Shown: piece after piece, positions 29,901-41,900 of the stretch
Layout: the number at the start of each line of letters is the position of its first letter
Position numbering within the stretch: the stretch's first letter is position 1
Assembly: GCA_026874595.1 (NCBI GenBank)
Contig: CM049312.1
Location: 76,669,429-76,733,428 of the forward strand
Direction of reading: 5' to 3'
Length of the DNA stretch: 64,000 nucleotides
From: Sipunculus nudus
Taxonomy: Eukaryota; Annelida; Sipuncula; Golfingiida; Sipunculidae
Translations under genes and position numbers: made by a program
The notes under the pieces: model-generated
Database searches by the model: none
Told to the model about the DNA's origin: nothing
Seen by the model: only the letters and a program-made list of their open reading frames with translations

Positions 29901-32900
29901 CGGTTCAGACAAATATATGCAATTATCAAAGAAATATGCAATTATCTGTGAAACTGTACCTACGTTTCCCAGGCAGGTATTCTCCTCTCGTGCACGAAAG
30001 TAACGATCCTTCCACGTATAAAGAATACTTTTAAGGATCAAATTTAACGATCGGCAACGTCGGGTAATATCTTTCATAATGGAATTTACAAGCATCTAAG
30101 AATGTGAGGCCTATAAAGGGGCCGTTTTTCTAGCACATGAAGGCATGAATGCGCTTGGGGCAGATCATACAAAAAAAATTGCAGACTAGGCCAAAAAAAA
30201 AATTCAGCTGAAATCCAAATACTCGACTTATTTCAAAGAGAATCTCGCAAAATTGACATAGACCTGGAGAATTCATGGAGTATTTTAACGCCTTCTCGCC
30301 CATATTTTGCAATGTACATTTTCGCTAGAAAACTCTCCGCTAATTCTGCAGCTCCCTGCGAGTTCACAGATAATAAGTTTAAAAATTCCTCCGTTCTGGC
30401 ATCTACCGTGTCATACTCAGTTACATACGGAAGTTATCTGGGAACACAGACTCGTTATATGAAGCGCGGAATGGGGTAAAGAAATGGAAGAATCATTTTT
30501 GCCTTTAACATAAAGGCATTCAGGAAAAAAAAAATCATTATTATGATGTAATCGATAGTTGCCTTTGGTAATCGAGCGCTTAAAAAGTGGCAGCAAACCG
30601 ACTGACTTTCGATAAAACTCAATGATCGGCCCACCACTATGAAGTAGTACTGTTATTTAACAAAGAAAGTCACCTTATATCCCTCATTAGATGTAAGCAC
30701 AATGATGGATGAAAAGATTTAAATATTACTTGGTCTGCATAAATTCTCAGGTATATAATAATCTTAATCTTACAGCATCATATGTGATGAAATTTTTTAG
30801 CATATTTACATCTTGTGACTGTATACAATAATCATACCCAGAATCAAAAGGCAATAATCGATAATTGTATTGAAACGAAGACTCCTTAGCAATTCGCAGG
30901 CCTAGTCTCAGAATTAGAACGCCTCACTGAGTTTAAACTGTCCTTTAAAATAACCAACAGTCACGCTGACACTAGTTGAGTTAAAATCTGATTAATGCCA
31001 GATGAAAGTAATCACCAAGAAATCTCTGGAAGCCTCTCCCCTCACCCACAACTAGCCAATAATCAGGGATAGGCTACAAAGTGCACAATCTAGGGAATAA
31101 AGACAAGGTAAAAATAAACATCAGGTGCACATCTGTGACCTATGACTAATATTTTCCAAATTCCAAATTTCAGCTTTGAAAATTCAGCCACATTGGAGAT
31201 ATAGTGCAAACAATGGCACAAGAAACAATAAAATTCAATGTTTTAATAAAAAGAAAAAAACTAAACCTCACATCCTACAGGCTTGTTCCAGCCTGTATTA
31301 TTCTGTCAGAACTGGGACGCTTGCGCACTGCCAAACTCTTATCTAAACTGATGTCTGCACCAAGGTCAAGGTTATAGGAGTCATGGTCAGACTTCTATCC
31401 ATTATGAGGCCTGCATAAGGTCTAGGTCCAATCATTCATGGTCAACATCTGATAATCTATGGTCTAGATTTTAAATGATCTTATCATCCTATTAGATCCA
31501 TGAGACCTATACATGACCTCGATGCACAGTCTTATGACTGATCATTGTCTGGATCCAAGGCCTCATGGTCATGAACCTGTCAGATCCATGAGACCTATAC
31601 ATGGTCTAGATCCAAGGCCTCATGGTCATGAACCTGTCAGATCCATAAGACCTATACATGGTCTAGATCCAAGGCCTCACGGTCATGTTCCTGTAAGATC
31701 CTTGAGCCATGCACTTAATCAAGATCCAAGGCCCCATTGTTAAGATCCTGCCAAATCTGTGAGGCTTACTTATCATTATAACAAATTTAAAGACAGAATC
31801 TCAAAAGCTAAATATAGCTCTATAAAGGCTGCAGTCAATCTAAATCATACTCTGTGTTACTAGTACAGAGAGTTTAAGTGGATACTTGGTTAGAGAGACT
31901 TTGTACAATAAAGTTTCGAGAATCATGATAATTTATTTGATAAATTACCCATATTCATAAACATACCACATCTTGTGTGCAGTGTCCTGGTAAATAAAGG
32001 TCAACGTTCTGTTACCTGTTTACATGATGACTTTACAACTATCAATATGATGAATCTGGCTCAACATTTTATAGGACAATAAAGCAGTACAATGTATCCA
32101 TAAAGTTCAGTTTTTAGGCGTGTTATCATGAAGTAGCTCACACTGACAGCAGTTACTGGCCAAGTTCCAAGAATGCCTGTTGTACTCAGAACACACTTGT
32201 TTATTCTAGAAGTAAAAAATCCCAAGACGTCTATGACACTGAGCCTTGCATGTTTGATCAGAGAGCTCAAGCTCACCAACATGCAATCTGCAAAACAAGG
32301 AACCAACCACTGAACTGAATGTAATCAATGTGGCTCCCTTTCCTGAAAATACTCTAATATTCAGAAAATTTTTATATAATATCATAGTTACTCAAATCCC
32401 TATTTGTGGTTGTGCTTTTATTGAAAAATGGATGAAACTGTGCACTATATAAGAGTATATAGTAATGCCTTTGTACAGAGATCACATGTATCACTATAGA
32501 GGTGTAATATGCACTGTTTCTTACAATTTCCCCCTGAAACAGAGATTATATCGACTGTGATAATATAACTCTGTATAATTTAAATTATTATTTTAAGTGT
32601 GTGTGTCCACAACAGATTTCAGAACTTAAAATTGTATCTGAAATACTGGTACTGCAGTCATATGAAGGAGTTTCAAGTTGTCCAACAAACAGCAAATGGG
32701 TGCACTGCAAGATTGCACAGTACACTCATTGCTCTAAAGTCACTCAAGTCAGGATGTGACCTCTGACCTGATAAAATATGTGCAGATTTTGCCACAATCT
32801 GACTTATAGAGAGTGGTGAGATAATTAAAAATTGAACAATATTGGTTTATATACTAGTATATACTGATTAGTATAAATACTAGTTATTTATCACAGCAAC

Positions 32901-35900
32901 ACCAAAGGTAGGTTATCGGATGGCCATACAGATATATATATACTGCCCACACCATAATATGACCTGTCTAGATAGGGACAAGGGTGTAAGAACAAATCAA
33001 TGAATTTGCTCTTTAGCAGGCCAGCAGTCATGAATAACAGCTGACCAAACTGGCTGTAAATATAGTGTAATGACAATACCAGTATCACATGCTCAATTCA
33101 TATACATATATTATATATGTATTCATGATGGATGAGCAATACGAGTGTTATTAAAGTGCTGTCATCTGTGGCCTGGTGGGATGTGTAATACCATGCCTCA
33201 ATAAACATTGTAAACTTGATCAATGTATCATTAACTTGGGGATGGTGGGGGAGGGGGGGTTGCCTGAATTATTGATCAACAAATGAGTCGTACAAGCAAG
33301 TTGTTCTCACTCAATATGACTGTGCGGATGTCCTGCAAGATGACTTCTGTTCAATGTTTGATTGTGGCTGTGTTGTATGTGTGTGTAATTTCGGAGGGGG
33401 GGGGGGGGGGTACGGGACTAAGCAATGATCCCTGAACAGAAAATGGTAACTGTTTCTCAATGTCCATTGCATTTATTGCAAGGTCCCAATCATATAAGAT
33501 AGGCAAGATATCATTACAGCTCAGAAACTAAATTATTTCAGTAAAATGGCACTGCGAGAGCCAATATCTCCATCCATATAACATACATATCCAGATCTCA
33601 TCAATGAATAAGATTTTTTCTCACCTAAAGATTCATTATTTAAAAATCTCATTCATACTTAAGCCAAATCTGATGGATAACAGCAAGAGCATTCATAGCA
33701 GACAGATGTACATAAAGACAAACACAATGCTTTATCCAAATTCCTATCCTTAGGCACCTGCACGGTTCAAACTGGGGACCTTTAGCTCAAAAGTCCAATG
33801 CCCAAAACACTAAGTTACATGTATCTTTCCCCTTTGAGTATTATGCTGTGTACTGTTCTTTCTTGCTGATAATGCTTTTTATAAACTTTTCTATCCTGGT
33901 AATAAGTCCTGCCTATGATTAGTGAAGGACTGTCTGTATATGCACATCTTCCTGTAACTTTCCAGTAATGGAAGACAAATGATGGCACAAGGCTAATGTA
34001 TGTCCTGACAAAATACCTAAGACTGTCAGAAATTGAGCAACATGGCTGATATTAATCTTAAGCTAAATCAAACAAATCATCTACAGACCATACAGGCATG
34101 AAATGTACACCTGACTGCCTAGTGTTTAAATCAAGTCAACATTACCAGGAATCAGGTTACACAGTCAGTTAGTCTGAGGAGTGTTAGCTTTTGTAGTTCG
34201 GGGCTATATGCCAGTAATACATCAATCATGTATGCTGTATACCATTATATTGACAAACCTCACAGTGTGCTTACTGCAATACTGAATAGTATATATATAT
34301 ATATATGTTTACCATGTGTGACAACAAAACCTATTGAGCTTGATGACGCACTGTTAGACCACCACTCAAAGATCAAACACTGCCCAGAACAACTCAGAAA
34401 CTGTCTACGTGTGCTCAGGATTTCACAAACAAAAGCTTACCGAAAGAACGGACATGATATATGAATACCTTAAGTGTTCAAAAAGATATATCAAATTATC
34501 ATTCTGCAAGATAATTGTAAAATCTTTACCAAAGTCTTATATACAGTATGAATGTATTACAAAATCACCACTTAAGGAAAACTGCACTAAGTAGCTGAAA
34601 CTGCAAAGTCCCCATGTGCATGTGTGCTCTCGAATAAAAACAAAATACTGTAGTTGGTTTAATATTCAAGATTGAGCTAAATATTAGCGATTTTCAATTT
34701 TTCAGTGTTCTGCCAAGGTTTAACTTTCGTGATTTACCAAACAGTAAATTGCACAAAGCACATAATTATTATATCAGTAACCTAATACATATGCAAAATC
34801 TTAACAATTGCATGCAGAGCGAAGGGAACACCGAACAGGTGGAAATTCTGCATGTAATAGAGACAGATATTTACAAAAGACTCAAAGTATTGGTATAATT
34901 TAGAACATCAATCTTTGAATTTAGGGTAACATTATAGTATGCTAATACCGATGCTACAGGCACAATAAACAGGAGATGCCCTTGAAGCTATAGAATAAAT
35001 TACTGTTCACGGCAGATGCGGCGACTTATTCTTGAAGGTTTTTTTTGCAATAATTTCCCCTTGGTTAATATTGCAAATTTGAAACCCTCACGAACAAAAA
35101 GGCTTGCAACCACTGTTAATATAATTCTTAGAAGTGACTGGCCATGTTATCATCTGCAAAAAATAATTTTTTCCTAATCATTATGCAGGGATTATTCTAG
35201 GCCTTTCTATGGGGCCTTATTTCTCAATCCCCTCCCCTGAACTTTTACCCTTCACCTATAAAACAGCACAGAAAAGGCCCTAAGTCTCGAAAAATTGAAT
35301 AAATCCTGTCTTGTTTATGACAGGAAATTATATAGACAGTTCTTGGCATTGCAGATGCCATATTATCCCCTGACAATTAATCCACCCCCTCCCCCTCTTC
35401 AAATATAGGCTCCCATCTTCAGGAGCATATACTGACACTTGGCAAGCCACCAAGGTTTCTTCTTGTGTGACTTTCAAAACCAAGGTCAAGGTCACTAGTC
35501 TCTTTCAACAACTTATTTCATTTTGATTTTCAGATACATACATCTATTGACTTGAAAAACAACATTCTTCACCAAATATGGGAATATTTAAGATCGAGGC
35601 CACTCTCATAGTAAAGGTCATGAACAATATTTAAATATTCCTCATTACGTAACCCATATCTGCATATATTATATATGCATAATATGAAAGAAATCTATTA
35701 GTTTTTGACTTATAATGCTTACAGTACTGTGAAATGGCAATGATTGGGGTATTTAAAGGAGTGAAAACAAGAAAGGCCAAAAGGTGGCACCACCTGTCTT
35801 CCGCAGAAAACAGCTATCCAAGATCTTTTGTCAGGAGGGGTCATGACCACGATTTAATTGATATGTCCTTCCATGACCCATATCTATGGATATGCATAAT

Positions 35901-38900
35901 ATCAAAGAAATCTGTCCATTAGTTTTTTACTTAAAATGCACACAGTACTGTCAAGTGGCAATGAAGGGGGGTATTTAAAGGCGCATAAACAAGAAAAGGA
36001 TAATAGGTGGCGCCACCAGTTTCCAGTACAAGACAACGCTATCCAACATCTTTGGTCAACTTGATTTTTGGATCAATCCATGCAAGATTTCTTGAATCAT
36101 TTAAGAAATTGTGTGATTTCCCCCAAAAATTGATCTTTGCAAGGTCAAGGTCACTCTCCTAGTAAAGGTCATGACCCGATATTAAATAGGCTTTGTCCTC
36201 TCAGGCTCTCACCCATATCTATGCACATGTCAAGTTTGGTAAAGATCCATGAAATATTTATTAAGTTATCACATAAAAAATATGTAAACAAGATTTATCT
36301 GCAGCAGCAGCAAGACCGTCATGAAACCATAGTATCCCCTGACTTTGTCTGGGGATATAATTAATTTCCATCTTCAAAGGAATCACACTTTTTGTATGTA
36401 TGTCAACAAAGCCTGACTTTCATGGTAACAGTAAGATATGTGGTCTTTATATGTGAAAATCATTGAGTGTGTCAGTCACCTGCAGTAGTGACTTTTCACT
36501 TGGTTTCTCTTCATTTCACATGAGCAACCATCTGTAGCCAAGGCCAGAAAGGCAGCCATTTGTTTGTATCATCATGTAATGTTACTTGAAATAGTGGGAT
36601 CAAAAATGAATTGAACTGAATCAACAGGACTGTCATCTCTTCACTTGGAGCTTAATTCCTACATCCAACAGTGTGTGACATCACTATAAGTAATACTATT
36701 CTAATGCTTGACATTACCTTTAGAAAGTACTTGCCTGACTGGGCAAGTAACAAATTTGTTTGTACTTGGCTACTTGCCCTACGTGGATTTTAAAGGCCAT
36801 GCAGAATCAATGATGACAACCACAAACAGAAAACGTGTTACATGTGATTGTAACTTGTGTTGCATGTTTCACTGTAAAATCATTCCTTTTAAAAATGGAA
36901 CAGCATTAGCCAGGCATCATATTTGGTTTCACGATACCTGCACCAAAAATCACATTTAGATCAACCTTCAAATAAAACTAACACTCTCAATGTAACTATT
37001 TATAACAAGAGTTTACTAATATAGATAGCAATCTTAATATGGGACAGTTCCAATCTATCCAGTAATATTTAAAGACACCATATCATTATGATATATATTC
37101 CACTTTGGTTATAAATAATGCTAATGCTGTTTCGTTAAACTCCTGCATGTCAATGCTGCAAGTTAAAATAACCCAAAATCTAGGTAAAGAGGCTATATTT
37201 GTTAAATGTTTAAAACAGATATGAGTGATTAATTAGAGTGCAAGGTCTTCAGTTAGCAGTTGCACATACTGGTCACTGTTATATATAAGTTGGGGATAAA
37301 ACTGTACTACATTTTAAGTCAATTTGCACACTACAAACAACTGTTGTGACCAGTGATTGATTATAAATTATTTATAACTGATGACTGGTCAGTTGATGCA
37401 GAGGATCTTATGATACAATCTTGCATTGCCATAATAGATCACAGAATTTTTCAATAAGGTTAGTTATCGTATTTATGTGTGTATAAGGTGGTAAAATTTT
37501 ATCTTAAAAAATACTTGCCAAGAGGGGGGCCCCTCAATGGTACAAGTTTTTCCAGCAACTCCAGGGATAATTTACAGCAACAAACATTAAAACGTCGGTC
37601 CAACTGACCAGTGTCAATATCGATGATCATGTCTGTACTATGGCAATATACACTGAATAAAGAACATTGCAATGCTTTATTTTTGTTTGAATTTATCCTT
37701 TATACATCAGATTAAGATATGCACATAGTACAATAATTGATAATGGTTTGCCCTTGCAGCATTGACATGCAGGATTTTAACGGAATCAATATCGTATACA
37801 TATGAAAGCCCTACTGATAGTAGCGCCAGTGACTTTCCTTGATCCCGAAAACAACATACTAAAACAGAATTCCCAATCTTGAAAATGTTCAAGTTTTAAT
37901 GTATTTTTTGCCAAAAAATCTTGATAATTCACTTGAAATGTGAACCAAGTGATATAATGTCCGATGTGGCTGACAACATGCGGTAATTATCAATGTACAC
38001 AAGGTCCAAACTAACTTTATATGTGTGTTACACAGTGCTCATGCACAGCAGGCTCGGAACTTGGCTATATGCCATTGTGTAGCATGTAATATGAATATTA
38101 AAACAAGGACGATTTTTTCACTGGGTGCCATATTTAAAGCGTAAAATGTTCACAAATTCAGTGAACGTAGATGCTGTCAGCTGGCTTACACTGACACTGG
38201 CACTGACATACACAGAGACTCGCACATGGCACCTTAAAAAAAGACAACCTGTTGCATGTAATAATTATAAATATGAAGCGGCCTTTGTCAAATGACGCAA
38301 AACGCAATGCTTGAAAGGCTTGTAGTATTGGGCTACGTCATGAAATGTATGTATTATGAAAGGCCAACAAAGTTCAAGAAAGGGACAGTGCTTCCAAGGG
38401 ACATAAATATGACAAATTTCCTAACAATTTTAAAATGAAACCACAGATTTGGTGCAAACACCCTCATGGGAAATGATATGTAAAATAGTAACTGATTGCA
38501 CATCGTTAAATGCCATAAAATAACATAGTTCATGACAGTTCTATTAGGTCATAACCTAATTACATGATTTTCATTCCACACTGGCATAAATGAATAATTT
38601 CAAACCTGACCAATGTTGTTTACGCTAACAGGCTAACATGATTTATTTTGGGGGAAAATTTGGTGACTGTGACACTGTGGTGGGCAAGCTAGAAAAATAA
38701 TTTTTGATAATATAAGATTAAATTGGGATAATAATGGAGGAAGCCTGGTTAAGTAGAGCATCATGGAAGCCCTGGTTTAGTGTGCTGTCACTTGTCTACC
38801 TTAAGCCACCTGTGGAATATTATGCTCATATCCAGTATTTGGGGCGTCTCCCTCAAATTATGCAGAAGACTGACATTTCATTGAAATAAATTCATTTTTT

Positions 38901-41900
38901 TTTAAAGAGTAAGGTGTCAATGCCATGTGAAGAAGACTCTCTTGACATGATAATTCTTAGTGGGTTCCACATTCTAGGCATTTGCCAAAAATGGTTTTGA
39001 TCGAAATTTGGGCCCTTATATTGACCCTAGTCTTACACACAAGGTTGTCTTATACATGCGTAAATACTGTAGGTTTACAAAATGAAGAAAGATACACTTT
39101 TATAAAGTTTATGCAAAGAAACTTTAGAACAATATATGTTTATTGCTAGATACACACCTACATTAACTATATACACACGTAGTTGCTGATGTGCTGTTGA
39201 TGATCGATTATGATCACGGAAGGCACTCCCAATAGGTAAACACTGCAAAAACACATTGATACCATGCCACATAATGTTCACTACAATATGCAGCAATGTG
39301 TGCCACCACCACTAACCAGGTATAATTACACTGACATGTGACTAATGCCTTCCAATATCTACTGTGTCACATTTTATTAACTGCTGATTTGCATTGTTAT
39401 GTTAGTTAAACAGTACTTCGCTAGTACAGGTACATAAACATTCACAATATTATGCATTTCATCTCGCACTATTTATTTCATTTTGGTTGTATTTAAAAGT
39501 TTCTAAGCAAACCATAAGGGCACATAGATTATTATATCCAGTTGACTTGTTTTACCCATAGTTATGGTTCTTTATGTGAGTTAACAAAGTCCATGGTGTG
39601 TCGGTTTACAATAACAAGCTTGCCATTGTGACCAGAGATCCTATCTTGCACCTGTAGCTCTCTAACAAGGAGAAAAAACACTACAGAAGACAAAACAGAA
39701 GAAACCCAATTGGGTGCTTGAAACAGCTTGATATATAAAGGTGCAGAGTATGGCCACCAGGTGCCATGCACACTGACAGCATGTGTTTTTGTTTCACACC
39801 AATGAATGTTCTTGATGCAAGATTATTTTCAGTTGTGTCTATGAGTAAGCAAATACTTTAGGATGCAATATTTGCAGATACCTTTTGTTTCAAGGAGAAA
39901 TCACCATGTAAGGTACCTGCTATGTGAATGGGTTCCTTTAAGCCCGATTTAATCTGCCCAGGCAGTGACTAACTTTAGCTAACTGGAGGGTTAGCTGTTA
40001 AATACTGGGTGAATATGTTCCAGTTGTACTGGTAAATACCACTACTGGCATTGGTCCAAGAAGCCCATGGTCACTCATCCGATCTGTGTAATGGAATTTC
40101 TGTGTAGACAATCAGGCTCAGGTTTGGACATTATGCCCTGCTGTATAAGATACCAAGGCCTAATACTAATAATTGTTGTTTGTTGATCATGTAAATTTAA
40201 TCATCTATTACAATTTTTCCAAGAAGCTGAACAAAAAAAATTGTTGCATAAACGTCATTATATCCAGAGAACAATAAGTCCCTATTATTGATCCAGTAAT
40301 TTGCTGATGAAATAACCACTGCCTAAATGTCATGTTAATTTTCATATGAAATCTACATTAAAACTTTACACTACTATCAGACACTCCAAAATTCAAACCA
40401 AATTTAATTTATTTGTAAAAGTAGACTATAGCTCTATTCTCTATGTTAAAAATAAACAACAGTTTCTTCCTTAATAACATGGGAATATTTGGAGACACAT
40501 GGACATCTGCCGATTATTCTCCTATGAACACATTCTTGCAGGCATCTGCTGATTATTATAATTGTGAATTGAGAATCTGGCTTGTCCTTAAACTGGTGCT
40601 GTATCATTATGGGTCTTTTTGGCGGGAACCAAAGGCAGAGAACCTCCAGGTACACACCTGGCCCAGGAGTGCAAACAGGTCACTACCATAATCCTGCTTA
40701 ACAAATTTATAACACCCCTACATCCTGCCCATTCATCTAAACTATTTGACAGGTCCTCAGGGTACTAGAAAGAGGCTTCTTTATCCAGTAAGCCTGTCCT
40801 ATTTAGGCCAAAAAAAATAAAAGGTATGGTCCTCAGGCACTGCCTGCATCAATTTTAACTCTCCACATTTAAAAATTTTTATTTTGATTTTCATCCTTTC
40901 AAGAGGATAAAATAAAACAATTTTGATAAATTTTCCTTTGATATGTTGTTCTTTTACCTGTTTAGAAAAAAATTTATATTATAATCAGGCTTTTCCCTGA
41001 TCGTAATGACATTTTTATCAGAAAATAGAGAAAAGGTCATAAATAAAAACGCCCACCCGCACTAATTTCTGAGAACCTGGGAATGTGTGTATAGTCATGC
41101 CATACTTGTAAAGAGATGACATCATCATGTGTGACAGAGGAGAAGAGGTGCCCAAAAGCAAAACACACATTTGTCATGTTTTCTTACAATGTCCCCTAAA
41201 AAAGGCTTCAAATGACTTTGCATTCATTGTTAATGGAAGGCACAGATAATATGATATAAGTCTAGAGGCAATAAGAAAGTTCAAGTGCTGTTTGTGATGA
41301 TTTTTTAAGAAAATAAAAATTGCATGAATCAATGTTAAAAACAAGTACATTTGTAGGAGGATAATTATAGGCTAAATAGGCTGCCATAATGTTCTCAAGG
41401 CATTTGATGCCATTAAGGCCTACATTTAATCAACTGCCATGGATATTTATGGTCACCATACAGTAACACGGGGTACAAACTGGGGCAGGCCAACCCAAGG
41501 ACACACCCATGCATACTGTAATTACAGATGAAGCATAATTCTACATTTACGTCCCTCTTGCCAATCAGATGTATCAAAATTACGGGTGAATAATTGATTA
41601 CAATTAAATTGAGGACTCAAAATTCAATGCATCTATTCTTCAATTCATTGTTACATCCCTTGATAATATATGACTGAATCAACTGAATTCTTGAACCCAA
41701 TGGCATAAACATAATCATTACGTAATGAGCATGATGACCAGCAACACTGCCTGATGAGAGAATTATGCAGCTCCATCACAGACAGATTAAAGCAGATTCA
41801 ACTCAATTTACTCTATCAAGTATGTGTACTATTTATGCTCAATATGCATCGTAATGGTAATATATACACATTTATGTATTAACTTTTTTAAAGAGCTTAG

